Below, piece by piece: positions 43,359 through 55,749 of a stretch of DNA of 64,000 bases. The position numbers and the translations under genes are program-made. The stretch lies in assembly GCA_002261195.1 (NCBI GenBank), contig MVBO01000012.1, positions 62,001 through 126,000 of the forward strand, read 5' to 3'. Source of the DNA: Bifiguratus adelaidae. Its lineage: Eukaryota; Mucoromycota; Endogonomycetes; Endogonales. Within the stretch, counting starts at the first letter, position 1. Every line of letters begins with the position of its first letter. The notes beneath the pieces are model-generated. The model was not told where the DNA came from and searched no databases. It saw nothing but the letters and a program-made list of their open reading frames with translations.

Positions 43359-43872
43359 TACTCATGGTTAACCTTATGACTCACCCGCATGTACATATAG
43401 TCCACAATATACCCCAGACTCTAATTGGAGATTTTCCAATTGAGCGGCGTCCCTACGTTTCTATCTGTATACCGCTATAAGGTACACTGTCGGCATTCGC
43501 TGCGCAATCCCATCAACAGATCAACGATTAGCCGAAGCAAAAGTACATTCGGATGCCGCAAGGGGATCGGATAAGCCGCACTCGTGTGGCCTCTGATACA
43601 CCTTTGTTGGGATTGAGGCCGAGCCATTGTTCAAAGCCATCCTTGACCACGTATACTGGTAACACAAACTGTTTTTCGGCGGATATTCATTAGGGAGACC
43701 TATTCTTTTCCCTTCCATCAGCGATCCACATCGCGTCTTTCCATCTCATCTTCCCCGCAATAAACCTTTATCAGATCATTATTTCCCCTTTTAGAAACCA
43801 CGTGTACCGAAGCCACCTTATTTTATTGAAAAAAAGCTTGGCGGCCGGAGTGCCGCACTTATGACAAAACGT
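43359..43872. other. convergent intergenic region
   Basis: 514 bp between the exchanger and the sulfotransferase stops. No gene or repeat supported. Confidence 0.5.
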
Positions 43873-44559
43873 TTATCCGTGCTTTTCTTCGGGCTCAATG
43901 GCCTTAAGAATGTGTTGAGGCAGTACGAGACCCATGACAAAGAGTTCAACCACATGAAACAAACGATCGACGAGGCCAGTGAGCCCTAGCAGGTCATGCT
44001 GTGCACTTGCGGAGTTAGATCGAGGAAACGGTCGCGTCGGGATATCGGGTACGCCGATGAATGTACATATCTCTTTCCACTCTGTGGTTTCATCAATGGA
44101 CAGACGGAGCAGGCGGTCGGGTTTGTCGGCAAAGTAGGCCTTGACGGACTCTAGATGCCCGCGGTAGACATCCAGGTAGGAATGGTGATTGTTGTGGGTA
44201 TCGTACGAGCCATAGATGATTTTATGCCCGATCCACTTGCGACGCGCCGTGTGTCTTGAAACTGAGCTGAGCCAGGCTTCTTCACTCTGACGAACGCTGA
44301 GGATAAACAGCGCATCGGGAAATTGATCTGCCATCTCTCGGTAGACCAAGGGCCAGGGGAAATCTTCGAGGACGTCGTATTGTGCAGCGTATCTTGCCAT
44401 GGCCTCAATGTCTCCGCAAAGCCATTGATGCATCAGTCGTCGACTTGTATAATCGTGCCATCCACTCCGACGATAGCCGAGACTGGCTAAGGCGTCTCCT
44501 AGTGATGTCGTCCCCGTCTTGTTCAGACCAATACAGAACACCTTTCGACGACCAGACAT
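43873..44559 (-). CDS. sulfotransferase-family protein
   Basis: Single exon, ATG 44559, 228 residues. MSGRRKVFCIGLNKTGTTSL carries the 5'-phosphosulfate loop (KTGTTS) of PAPS-dependent sulfotransferases (PF17784, Sulfotransfer_4). Further conserved parts are DVLEDFPWPLVYREM, DALFILSVRQSEEAWLSSV and RLLRLSIDE. An upstream ATG at 44784 in the same frame would add 75 residues with no conserved content, so I use 44559. Proteins of this family are common in fungi, and the acceptor substrates are unknown. Confidence 0.88.
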   Translation of the reverse strand: MSGRRKVFCIGLNKTGTTSLGDALASLGYRRSGWHDYTSRRLMHQWLCGDIEAMARYAAQYDVLEDFPWPLVYREMADQFPDALFILSVRQSEEAWLSSVSRHTARRKWIGHKIIYGSYDTHNNHHSYLDVYRGHLESVKAYFADKPDRLLRLSIDETTEWKEICTFIGVPDIPTRPFPRSNSASAQHDLLGLTGLVDRLFHVVELFVMGLVLPQHILKAIEPEEKHG

Positions 44560-46666
44560 AGCTGAGAGAATGCGGTGAAGGAAAGACAAAAGATACGGTG
44601 CGCACGATCCATTTGAATATATGGTCCAGGCCACAAAACGGTGAAACAATCCATGCGCTCTAGAGTGACACAGGCATGTATCTTCGTGTGTTTCTGGATC
44701 TTTTAAATCCCGAAGGGCCGCGTCAGGGCGGGGAGGGCGGAGGTGAAACCGGAGTTGGTCTTGGGCAGTCGTATTGCTACGCATGCTTGAGCCAGTTCAG
44801 CACCGTCTTTGACTTCCGAGCAACGCCGAGGTCACGAAGTCAGGTCGTCGTTGCCAACTTCAAGTGTCCTGTGAAAGGAGCATGCCTCTTCCGCACAGCT
44901 GCCAATCTCGGACTTAATAATTTAGAGCGAGTTAGCCATATTGCATATTTTTGTCGGTGAGATCGATCTCTGAAGGGCACGTTAGGATTATCTTGGCAAA
45001 CTTGTAGCCATAGGTCGGGTATCCAGGAACCCTTAAGGTTATAACAGGGTTCGCCGAGAGGCTGGTGTGTACAAGCGTACAAACTCGAATAGTTTACAGG
45101 TTTGGTCCCTGAGTTTGTCGATAACGTATCAGATTCAAACGCTTATTCGAATCTGTCGAAAGTTGCGTCGTCTGCAACGATTTTGATTCGTTCCACGTCT
45201 GACACTACTGCATCCTTTCATGGCAAACTCGTGATGTGAAAGAGTCGACTTGGCTCCTATTGAACGCACAGTGGGGATCAAATCAGCTCATAGAGATCGC
45301 ACAATCTTGCAATGACGTGTTGCTGGAGCTCAATTCACACAGTTCTTGCATCAGTGTCTTGTGTAGTACAGAGCCAATGCTTGAGACACCAGATTGGATT
45401 CAACGAAGCTTACAGTGCGCCCTGTGACGGACTCATGTTCTTGACTCTTCTTGTCGTAGCTTACTTTGGTGTCGCGTGCTCCAGAGACCCTATATCACGT
45501 GCAAAAGAAGGCCATTCCACTGCACAACGTATGCTCAACGGAATTGCATTGCAACCTTTCTTGTAAGCGAATAGTTCGAACTATACCCTTTGCAGTTGGT
45601 GCCTTCTACCAGAAGGGTGCGCGACAAGCGCCAAGCCGAACCTAAAATTTGGCCACATGCTAATTCGATTTGATCGCTCTCTACATCGGGATGCGCTGGC
45701 AGTGTTCGAGGTCGTCGAATCTCGCCAGGGGCATCCGAACTATTCGTACCAGCTGCGCCCCTGTAAAGGCCAGCATCATCCAAGTCAAGGGTATGGCAAG
45801 CCTTTCTAGCAAATTTCGACTTCTACATCAGACATTGACCAGGAAGATCCAATCACAATCGATACTCACCTCTAACCGACGGGCTTGGCTGGTCGTCATA
45901 AGTAGCAACGACTTGAAGAGAACGAGAATAGCCAACGTTGTCTCCCAATGGTGTTACGTTCACTAGCATGGGCTGTCGCAATCACTCCGGTATGGCCATT
46001 ACCTGAAGCGAGGGCTCACACGAAGCTATTGCACTCGAAATTTGCGATGACATCCTTCACGGGCGATTCGTTCATGCTCACTATCAATGCGGTGCCAACA
46101 CAATCGCTTCTTCCGAACCACGCCGAGGTCATTTCCCTTTTGCTTATGAACGGTGCATAGAGAGAGCCGACAGTTGGTTGGGTTTTCCATCAATCTCGAC
46201 TACAATGATCAAAGCCTTCGCCCATTCCCGAACTACAGATATACAAATCGAATATGATCTGGATCGGTGTGCGTTCACATCGCGCGCACGCCATTATCCG
46301 GCAGGTCGATGCTGTGAAACAGAGGGCTATATCCTGTCCAACGCCCCATGTTCTCTTTTGGGAGCGGAAGCCTGGCATTGATAGCCGACAAGCGGCAAAC
46401 ACATATCCACGCAAGCAAGGCACTGCTGCTTCGGACAAACTCAAGTGCGCGTGCCTCGAAACAACTCACAGCTCCATTGTCGACCTGCGAACCACGACTC
46501 ATACAAGGATGCCCCCTTTGGACAATGTCTTGAATGCTTTGTTGCTTTAAAGCTTGGATGCCGATTGAAAAAGTCATGGTCATTATTAATCATAAAAAGA
46601 CAGACGAACGTCCACATAGTGTACAGGGTATTGTCACAATAATTCATCTCTAATAGTCTAGTTGCT
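44560..46666. other. gene-free interval, 2.1 kb
   Basis: The longest stretch without a supported gene. All frames are broken every few dozen codons and none contains a recognisable motif. A tRNA or other small RNA cannot be excluded by eye, but I saw no cloverleaf candidate. Confidence 0.5.
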
Positions 46667-47836
46667 TCACATCACCTTGATCTCCGTCCAAAAACGTGTC
46701 ATCCTCTTGATCGAATCTGAGCTGTTGGCATCCAAGTCATCCAAGCCCCAGAGGATTTCCTTGACGCGTTCCTGAACTTCGCCACGCTCTAATGTGATAG
46801 CATCATCATCGTCCGAATCAGCCAGCATGTCACTAGCTGCGCGTAAGTCTTGACGTACTTCTTGTATTGTTTTTGTGATGACCTTTAACCGTGAGCTCAG
46901 CTCCTGTGCATGCTTTTTGTTAACAAACATCTGCTCCTGCAGTTCATCGAATGACTCTGTCACACGTGTTGTGTCTTCATGTAGCTGATGCATCAATGGT
47001 ATGGGATCTGTTAATGTATCTTGTGGCCGACGCAAGTCTTCTTGAATGCTAGTGAGATGCTGCTCGATTGCTTCGAAAACATCTAAATCCAACCAATACA
47101 CGTCGGTCCGTAGCGACTTCTCAATGTTGCGCAGGGATGTCATTTGCCGGTCGCGATCCCTGGCGACACGGTCAATCAAGTTGGCGACAGTCGAAATGAC
47201 GAGTTCCAGCGGAGGTGCAAAGGATTGTAAAAGGACGGATGAGCGTGAGGACCTTCGTTCGCTGTGATTAAGCGACAGACTCTCGTTGGCTAACAAAGAG
47301 TTGATGAGACGTTTGTGTAGAGTTTTGGTCTCCCATGCTACGGCGTTGAGGTCCTCCAATTGTCTCTTGAGGCCTTCAAAATGATCAACGTCTTCAGAAT
47401 CCAAGGAGAGGAGTGAAAGGACAGAGGAACGCTTGTTTTGCTGTAAATTGTGCGGTACGGTGACAATAGATGAATCAAGCCTTGCCAATGATTCATATGA
47501 GTGGTGAACATCAGATTCGAAGGCTCCATCGACGACAGACTTGTCCTGTGCTATTAATGTATTTGATAGAATGGCGGACTTGCGCAACGCATCGTCCTTT
47601 GTGCGATGGTCCGCCGTACGGTCATCCAAGTCTGCGGTTGGTGAAGAATTGCTTGCATAGGATGGGACAACGGTCGACGGCAAAGGCGAACTATCGTCAG
47701 AACTGGACACTGCTGAATGTAACTCTGCGGCTAGAGATGCCCCAAGCCCTGAACCGGCTGCGGGCAAATCACCCATGTAGTCGTGTTCAAACTCTTCGTC
47801 GAGCTCATAGTGGTCGTCATCACCTTCATACAACAT
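46667..47836 (-). CDS. acidic, coiled-coil protein, unknown function
   Basis: Single exon, ATG 47836 to TGA, 389 residues. Residues 1-130 are acidic/Ser-rich and disordered (MLYEGDDDHYELDEEFEHDY at the start). Residues 150-360 are mostly helical with heptads, e.g. FEGLKRQLEDLNAVAWETK, VFEAIEQHLTSIQEDL and LKVITKTIQEVRQDL, followed by DSDDDD. It lies 157 bp downstream of the Aim18-like gene on the same strand. I do not recognise the family; a cytoskeletal or septal role would only be a guess. Confidence 0.7.
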   Translation of the reverse strand: MLYEGDDDHYELDEEFEHDYMGDLPAAGSGLGASLAAELHSAVSSSDDSSPLPSTVVPSYASNSSPTADLDDRTADHRTKDDALRKSAILSNTLIAQDKSVVDGAFESDVHHSYESLARLDSSIVTVPHNLQQNKRSSVLSLLSLDSEDVDHFEGLKRQLEDLNAVAWETKTLHKRLINSLLANESLSLNHSERRSSRSSVLLQSFAPPLELVISTVANLIDRVARDRDRQMTSLRNIEKSLRTDVYWLDLDVFEAIEQHLTSIQEDLRRPQDTLTDPIPLMHQLHEDTTRVTESFDELQEQMFVNKKHAQELSSRLKVITKTIQEVRQDLRAASDMLADSDDDDAITLERGEVQERVKEILWGLDDLDANSSDSIKRMTRFWTEIKVM

Positions 47837-47993
47837 GGACGAAGGCGATCAATGAAGAGATTGTGGGCAGACGAGAAGAAGAGAAGCACCAACAGCCGTT
47901 CTCTGGGCGAGGTCAAGCTTGTTCCAAATCAGGCAAGTAGTGAAAATGTCTCGCGCGCGTTGGCTTTTATCACGTTCTATGTTAACATGGTCT

Positions 47994-49135
47994 CTAATCC
48001 TGCAGCTATATCCTTTCTTGCCTGTCCAAGCATCGTCAGTGCATACTACAGGGTGTAATCACAACTTACGCCTTCACTGTTGGGCTTCTCTTTACCTAGA
48101 TAGCCGAGGAAGAATTGTTTAGATAGCCATGACGATGGAATGTCGCCCACGGTATTATCCTGGGGGGGCAAAAGCATCAGTAAGTTGACAGGCTGCCACA
48201 GCAGCTTGGCTTACTTGAAATGTAAGACGTAGAACGCCGTTACTCTTTCGCGTAAACAAGAAGGCGCTCCCTGGTTTGACGACAGTCTTTGGAAACAGAT
48301 TCTTGAATTCCTGAATGGCTAGGATGATATCCTAAGCCATGTCAGAATCGGACAGAAACATCTCACTGGACCTTCTTACCCTCTCTTCGTCTTCGCTCAT
48401 ATCTGTACTCTGGTCATGCAGTCGTTGCAAAAGGCTACGTGTGAAGCCGTCCCGCAAGTGAGCCCCATTGGTCGTACGAATAGGTTCTAGGATGGACGTG
48501 TGTGAGTCAAGACGCTTTGCAGTTCGCCTCAACTTACCAACGCGGATGGTAAGATCTATCGGTTCATTCAATAGCTGTTCAGCTAGTCTATTTGACTCTA
48601 GAAAGTCTTCCGTCCGGAAACCCTGGGTAATTGCCATCAACAAAGACATCCTGATCCTAACCACAATCACCGACCTTCCAAGAAGTGCTGCCTCTTAGTC
48701 TGCTCAGATCCTTTTCCGAGATGTACAAACCCACAACGTACACGTTCACTTTGAGAAAGCTGACCTTCCGAACACCCAGTCCAACCAAGTGCCGTGTTTC
48801 ACCGTCGACCGTGATCGTTTCGGGAAAAGAGTGCTTGCTGTCCGGTTCTATCCAGCGTCTGAGCAAGCGAGGCGCATGTCAGTGACAGAGTCTTCCTTAC
48901 CTATACGGTAGCCAGGGCGCTCATTAGCCTCACAATATGCGACACCGAGAGAAAGGGCGCCGGCTAGGCCGAAGCCAGCGAATAACAGAGCCTGAGGAGT
49001 TGCATGACGCTTAGGAGAGACAGTGACTAATGTACGTAATGTTGAGAGCACAGGTGTCGGTCTAGTCGTCCGAATTGCAGTCAACGGGTGCAAGAATGGC
49101 GACGGCCGCCATACCCTTTGCAACGGTCGAAACAT
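47994..49135 (-). CDS. AIM18: Aim18/Aim46-like mitochondrial chalcone-isomerase-fold protein
   Basis: Seven exons: 49135-48901, 48847-48675, 48622-48538, 48486-48380, 48331-48215, 48159-48070 and 48005-47994; 272 residues. The N-terminus is a strong mitochondrial presequence (Arg/Ser/Thr-rich, no acidic residues to about 43), then a single hydrophobic segment near 50-66. The CHI-fold body shows FPETITVDGETRHLVGLGVR, SFLKVNVYVVGLYI, AHLRDGFTRSLLQRL and NTVGDIPSSWLSKQFFLGYL (Chalcone_2, PF16035-like). The yeast members are inner-membrane/intermembrane-space proteins without isomerase activity. The final exon is only 12 nt. Confidence 0.88.
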
Positions 49136-50183
49136 GTCGACTAAAATTAAGCCCGCCGTCAGTTTGCAGCCATTGTTTGGACAGACCGGACGCTTTTCAA
49201 TGGTATCATGCGAGACAAGCTGATGTTGTTACACTGAAGGAGATGTTCAAGACATGATGATAAGGTTTGAGCAATTGCATTGTATCAAAAGGGTAAGCCA
49301 ACCATTGTCAGTGTATTGAACAATTACTTTTTGCAGTCAAGTATTTCTGAGCGCAGGAGGTAACGCAAGTGACAGGATGCTTTCCAATGGCCATCTGACG
49401 ATTCACTACAAGCAATGCCATGAGTAATATCGGTTACATGCAATCATTGTTCTGCTGACCAAACCGTCACGTCTTACCATGCAGCAGGGAGAAAGCCAAT
49501 TCATATTCCACGCGCTCTTATACAGGTTATATCAAAAGTATGGTACATGCGGGTTAAGGAGCTTTACCTTAGTGAAATGATATGACCAATGTTCAAGTTG
49601 GCCAGTCCTTCCACCAGATGATGGGCTGCAGAGGATCTGTCAGCTGCATCGCCCCATTCATCATTTCTGGCCATTGTTCTGATTCGAAGACAACCAACCT
49701 CCGAAGGAAATTGCCTGCCCGATTCATGAGCTGTCGCTTTATAAAAGATGTCGGAAATTCGATCGAGGTCCGTCACATGAGAGACACGTCCATCCGCAGC
49801 CTCTTATTGCCAGCATGATATACCGGCATAGTGAGTGAGATCCTTGTCGACTGCACTAACGCGAAGATCGCGTTGTGTATATAACCAAACATATAAGAGC
49901 TTCTTCGTGCTGATAGACGCGCGTTCTCTATTGCCTTGGCATTCGCTCCGCCGCCGCATGTCGTTGTGGCACAAGTAAATGGTTGGCCTCCATTCACGCT
50001 CTTCAGCTAGTACACAGATTGTTGATGGACCTTCCTGCGTGTCCTTTCTATGGAACAAGCGCCGGCTGGGGTGTGTGGGAGTGAACGCAACTGATGACAT
50101 TAAAAGGGTGACGATCGACACTTTGGAAATATCGTTGCAGGAGGCCAATCTAGGAAAGCTGGCTGCAGTCTACATGGATGGCA
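49136..50183. other. gene-free interval
   Basis: About 1 kb. Short ORFs on both strands, none with recognisable features. It contains the Aim18 promoter at its left edge. Confidence 0.45.
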
Positions 50184-50993
50184 TTATTTGTGCGCTGTCT
50201 TGGCACTGTGTGGAATAAGGCGTGCTCGATCAAGCTCTAGAGCGTCTTTACATCTACATTCCGCTGCCATGGACAACTTTGAAACAACTACTGCACGGCT
50301 AACCAAGAGAAACTTGTTAAAGGATGCACACGGTAAATACATGATGGGATCGTAGTCCGTGTCATTTTGCTCAGCGAACGCGAATTGGTCAATGAAGGAT
50401 GGCAGAACGTAGGTTGTCAACGCCTTCCAAGCCGCAATGTTGCATTGCAGAAATTTTAATTCCACTTTCTGCAATTCGAACGACACATTCAGTTTCGGTG
50501 GGTCATCCTGAAAGATTTGATCATCATCATCGAACATTCTGTCGGCTGGTGACTCACAGATTCGGCTAATAATCGGCGAGTGAATCATGTGAGCTCTTCG
50601 AACACTTTGCGGCGCAGGCGATCCGACCTACATTTATTGTAGAACCATTTGCTGCACCACTGGAGAAGGGCATTATCTCTGTTCGCATTTGCTAGCCAAA
50701 ATTTTCGCACACGCATGGTTCTTTTCAGTATAAAAGTCGGAATCTGGAGGAAAGATCGCTTTGAATGATGCCACATTCAGCTTTCCGTCCGACAGTTGCT
50801 GGAGCGACATGTAATTAGCTTTAATGGCATGCAGCCTTCTGTTCAGCAGTGGGGTCATTATCGTCAAAGTGCTTGTGGTATCCAAGAATGCGAGCAACGC
50901 AGCAATGAGGGGCTCCGCAGACAAAGACAAAAGAAGCGAATAGAAAGTCGCGTGTTTGCACAGATTGGATATTTGCCAGAAAAGGAATTTCAT
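50184..50993 (-). CDS. possible gene, exon structure not resolved
   Basis: Three minus-strand frames in succession look more protein-like than background: MKFLFWQISNLCKHATFYSL... (from 50993), ALLQWCSKWFYNKCRSDRLR (to 50585) and a 134-codon frame from 50588 with FELQKVELKFLQCNIAAWKAL. I could not find a set of introns that joins them with confidence. No family recognised. Confidence 0.25.
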
Positions 50994-51028
50994 CTGACGC
51001 GTTTGACGTGTCGCATCACGTCTTGCTC

Positions 51029-52010
51029 ATGGATCACCAACAATACAATGAAAACGTACTCAGTCGAGAAGAACTGCTAGCATGGCGACAGGACAAGGTA
51101 TTTAGGATACAGCGGTCGGTGCAACGGGCACTCATTTGTGTTGCAGACGCCCAACAAATCAGACAAGCTGGAGGGACGCCGTCAAAGTACGCCCTTGTCC
51201 AACATCACAAACAAGGTCAGTACTTAATCGTTGTCGTTGCACTCGATACTGACAAGGATATTTCATAGCCCTTGAACCGACATAGTAATACTCCTGGTCG
51301 AAAGGTAAAGTTGCCTCCTCTATCGCCGCGGCCCTGACTCACAACACCCTAGTCTGCGGGTGACCGAAACCCGCCACAAAAGTCCCCTTCATACAATGTA
51401 AGCTCGCATATAGTATGGAAAAAAGGCCAGCTCTAACGCCTATCCAGACCACAAACACGATCACTGCCAAAGACGTAGGAGATGTTACTGAACAAGAGGC
51501 GCGTGATGATCTTTTACGCGTCTTCGACGCCCAATTTGATACTGTGACCAAGGAAGCCAACATCAAGGCTCTGCAATCCCAAGTGGAAAACCTGGCACAT
51601 GAAAGAGACACGTACAAGCGAGAATTGGATGAATTCAAACAAAACATCCATACGGTAGATGAATACAAGCAAATGATTCAGGATTTGGAAGCCAAAGTAG
51701 CGTCGACTGAAGCTGAGGCTGTCGAGCTTGCACAAGACTTGGTGGATACGCGTACACTTTTATCGGAAGCACGTGAATGTATACAGGAATTCGTCAAGGA
51801 AAATGACAGGTTGAAGGTGGAGAACGAAGAGTTCAACGCCGCTCTCGTCGATACGATTGCTGAAAATGAAGAGGTGGGCCTTTTGCTTTGACAGGCCGCA
51901 TTATGCTTACGTCTTGCATTTAGCTACGGCGGCGACTTGGAGATCTAGGGTTTGGCGAGGAAGAAGACGGGATCAAGTCACCGACGCCAGTACGGAAACA
52001 TGTATCGTAA
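51029..52010 (+). CDS. coiled-coil protein, unknown function
   Basis: Modelled exons: 51029-51215, 51269-51304, 51353-51397, 51448-51873 and 51924-52010. The last three junctions are frame-consistent. The first (donor CAAG|GTCAGT, acceptor TTTCATAG) is out of phase by one, so either another splice site or a base error is involved. The start reads MDHQQYNENVLSREELLAWR. A long parallel-type coiled coil follows (VTKEANIKALQSQVENLAHE through DRLKVENEEFNAAL), then LRRRLGDLGFGEEED at the end. Resembles cytoskeletal or spindle-pole coiled-coil proteins only in general terms. Confidence 0.6.
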
Positions 52011-52079
52011 ATAGTGTGTAAATCAGTATTTGAGCATAATATATGGTACAAATGCAATGCAAATGCTCTATACTAGAAT

Positions 52080-54475
52080 CTATGTACCCAGATTCGCGGA
52101 GCCAAGTCCTTGAACAAGGGATCCTAATCGTCGAAACGTTTCAAGATTGGGAGTATTTGTGGAAACTAGTTGGGTAAGCTTGGGTAAGATGGGGGCAGAA
52201 AACAGAGTTGAAGTTGAGGAGGATGACGAAAGTGAAGCGGGTGGGTTAGGCTCGGGTTCAACGACCTTTGCTTGCTTATCCTCATCTGGCGACATATTGG
52301 CATCGGCACGCATACCCAAGGTGCGTCGAAGACCAGGGGCCCCCACTTCCGATACGGGTGGCTGGTTCCAGGCTCCAAAGACCGCTTGATGGGCTTGATG
52401 GGCCGACTTTTCTCCTGAGGCTGCCTTGAGCCCAATGCTGCCAAATGGAACCGGACGAACCACCGGTACACCGAGTCTGGCACTCCTCTGCGTCTGCTCG
52501 GACAAGCTAGGTGTTGCAAATGGTGAATCATTCATTGAGCGTTGTACACGATCAAGACTCCATCTTGCCAGATTGGGTGACACATTCTTGCGTTCCCAAG
52601 AGACAAGTGGTTGAGCTTCTTCCGTGTGAGGCGTGTTGGATCGAAAGGCGTCGGACATGGATGGAGTAGGGCTATATGGATAATTGAGACCAGCCGGTGA
52701 GGTTGCACCGGACCTTGAACACTCTCCGTTCCCGTCTTCCGTCGGCGTCACGGTTCCTCCCGTATTCAGCTTCACTACCCGCCGTTTGCCAACTACGGTC
52801 TTTCGATGACCCGAACCCAGCCTTTCCAATCTGCTGGTATGAGCTGGAGTCAGCACAACACGAGGAGAGCTTCGAACGATGACGTGCTCCATGTTGGAAG
52901 AGCGGAAGGGTGATATTGTCCAATTGGAGGTGATGAGGGACGCAATACGACGAGTGTTCACATTGTCCGCCGTGGTGGTAGAGGGCATGTCCATTCGCGA
53001 GTCCGACATGCCGTTACTAAACGAATCGAATTGTACCGATGAGCCTGAGGGAAGAAAGAGATCCGAATGTTGTTGCGTCACTTCACCATCGTCCTCATTG
53101 AGCTTCATCATGGCGACCAGTCTCTTCTCTGTCATTTGCTTCTCCCTTTCCGTTGGCGCTTTGCTAGTCTGAAAACTCCTAATTGATCCATCCTGACTGA
53201 GCACATCCAAGCCTAATCCAGGCAGTCCGTATTCGAGACCGGAATCAGACGTGGCGTATGTGGGCGATTGCATATTATCGTTGAAAATTTGCGCCATCTT
53301 GGTAAACGAATTCGCATCATCCTCACTGAGCAACGAGTCATACATGTCAGTAATGCCACGCATGGCAAGAGTTTCGCGCGGTTTTTGAATGTCGTATAGA
53401 TCGCTAAAGCTGCGGTATTGCATTTCTCGTGCGGTGGGATATGAAGGTGGGCGAATGGAAGCGTATGATGCGTGTGATTGGGTGTCGTTGAAATAAGCTT
53501 GCCTCTCTGGCGTACTAAGGGGACTGGGGCTGGTGAATGCTTCCGAAGCAAAGTCTGGTATATCCGGAATTACATTGTCGTAGTAGTAGGGGTCATAAGC
53601 ACTTTCGCTCATGAGGCTTGGTGTCGCGCCCATTGATAGCGGTCGTTTCAGTGCCGGCCTAGAGAGGTCGGGCATGGACATGGAGTCCAAACCTGGAGGC
53701 ATGGACCGATGGTATGGTTGAGGTTCTGAGACCACAGACAGTGCTTCCGAAGGCGCCCGGTCTGACATGCTCTTTTGTGGTTCCTTGACCAGCCATTTCA
53801 GCGACAGATTATGTATCATTGAAGGTAAATCCTCTTGAAATAGGTTTCGGAGTTGCTTTTCAATCTCTGCCTGCAGGAACCTTTGCACTGCTGTAATAGA
53901 GTCAAAAGTCGATGACACCTTGATATTCTCCAGCGGATCATTCTTGAACACAAGTGTGATACCCTTGGTTTGCGACACCACCAGGACGACGATACCCCTC
54001 AACTTCAAGTCAGATATCCGCAATAACATGGGTACAATAAGAGGCTGATGCGCCGCTAGAATAGATGGCCGAGTCGTATCTTGAGAATGCTGGTTTTCTG
54101 TGTGCGCTTTCCCGTCATACATTGGATTTGCCTAGGATGGCGTCGTAAGTTAGTTTACTCCTTCCTATCTAATCCCCCCCTGGCCGCCGGCAAGCGGGCA
54201 GAGCCATCACTCACCTGTACTTTGGTCTGTACAACAATATACGCATCACCAGCGTAGACGAGCTTGAAGATTCCTCTAAACTTGTCACTCCCAAGCTCAC
54301 CAATCTCTAGAATATCCAACTCGGGCGCAATGGTACCCATGTGCAGTTCCTTGACACTAATGTGATCAACTATGCTTTTTGGAGTCGGTGGCTTGTTGAG
54401 AGTCGTCTCCAAAAGAGAGCGGGCATCCTCATAAAACCCCGCAGAAAACGTTGGCCAAGTAAACTTGAAGGCCAT
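52080..54475 (-). CDS. MDM34: Mdm34, outer-membrane subunit of the ERMES tether
   Basis: Two exons: 54475-54215 and 54131-52080 (83-nt intron); 770 residues. The start [22 protein letters not shown] and [46 protein letters not shown] are diagnostic of the Mdm34 SMP lipid-transfer domain, which continues to about residue 195 ([40 protein letters not shown]). The remaining 570 residues are Ser/Pro-rich and disordered, longer than in yeast. Mdm34 links mitochondria to the ER with Mmm1, Mdm12 and Mdm10. Convergent with the coiled-coil gene, 69 bp between stops. Confidence 0.96.
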
Positions 54476-54740
54476 GGAGTCATTGCATGGTTAAGAAGCG
54501 ACGGAAGCAAAAACGGTGTGTTGACTCACTGGTGTTGAGGGTCGGTTTGCACGTGAAGTGGGTATGGCATGTTTTACCTGTCGCGTGGATAGAGTCAATG
54601 GGGAGCGAGAGAAAAGGGAACAGAGAGAGAGAAGAGAATGCAAGGTGGATGCAACACCTGTTGAACCGTTTTATAGAATGCGAAAAACAGAAACAACAAA
54701 AGGAAGTTTTGCTTCCATGTGCTCGTGTATACAATGGTGT

Positions 54741-55620
54741 TTAGAATTCCTTCTTTTTTTCGTCCATACTCAATCCACCAGGTCCCATACTCACAAGAAG
54801 CAACAAACCACCCATGATGCTCAAGGTTTGGAAAAAATCGTACTTTAAAAAGTCGCGTTGAGGGTGAGCAGCGTGCACGGACCACCAGTTGTTGATCAGC
54901 ACATTGGAGATGGAAAGGAGGAGAACGAGGAACATGGCTGACCATTTGGCCTTGAAGCCAATCGCCACCATACCGCAAGCACCGAGCCCCATCAAAGATA
55001 CAATCACGCGTCCCAGAGACCATTCACCCTTGAAAATGAAGCCGATGAAGAGAAATATGAGGAGAACGCGTCCAGCAAGTTGAAAGTACTTGCGACGATC
55101 CGTCTCAGAGAGAGTTGGCAAGGCTGCAAACATTTGACGGCGCTTGTTGAGCGAGTCGGACAACACCATCAACAATCCGCCAATGACCGATAGGTTGCGG
55201 AATAGGAAGGATAGATCAAAGACGAGGCCGTAGGCAAAAGCTTGAGTGACAATCACAGCCGCCAGACCGTAAAAGGCATACTCTGTATAGCGCTTGGCAA
55301 TGACCAAGGAGGACCCTGCAACCATGGTCTTGCATAATCGTCAGTTTGTGCCACCGTGGCGCTTTCGACGTACTTACCACCACGTTCAAAAGCAAAAAGA
55401 TATGAGAAAGGCCCCATGGAAAGTGGCGATGCTTCTCCAGAAAGTAGGTCTGATCGCCAAACTGAGTCAATATTCTCAGAGCGTCCTCATAGAATGTCAC
55501 GACGATGAGGAAGCGCGCGATGGCAGGAATATAGGGCTTGAGGGGTTGGCCTATTCTGTCGATTACATCTTCAGCCTTTAACGATAAGGCGCGAATCTGA
55601 TCTTGTAGTTCATTCGACAT
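54741..55620 (-). CDS. ERV29: Surf4/Erv29 ER cargo receptor
   Basis: Two exons: 55620-55378 and 55328-54741; 276 residues. Matches SURF4: ARFLIVVTFYEDALRILTQF near the start, then several membrane segments (e.g. SVIGGLLMVLSDS, QLAGRVLLIFLFIGF, LINNWWSVHAAHPQRDFLKYDFFQTLSIMGGLLLLV). It ends MDEKKKEF, a dilysine COPI retrieval signal. Erv29/Surf4 loads soluble secretory cargo into COPII vesicles. The previous gene (TRM1) ends 129 bp upstream on the same strand. Confidence 0.95.
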
Positions 55621-55749
55621 GGTGAAAGGTGGTAGAAGCAGTGCAAAGGGGCAGCAGCGTCTCTCCCAGTTATAAGGGTGACAAGGGATTGATCCAAAAA
55701 GGAAATGTTTTCGTTGGGCCCTTCTCATTGGCTATGTTGTCTACATTGT

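Noticed and set aside
44560..44784. 75-codon extension of the sulfotransferase
   Set aside because: No conserved residues; family members begin a few residues before the KTGTTS loop.
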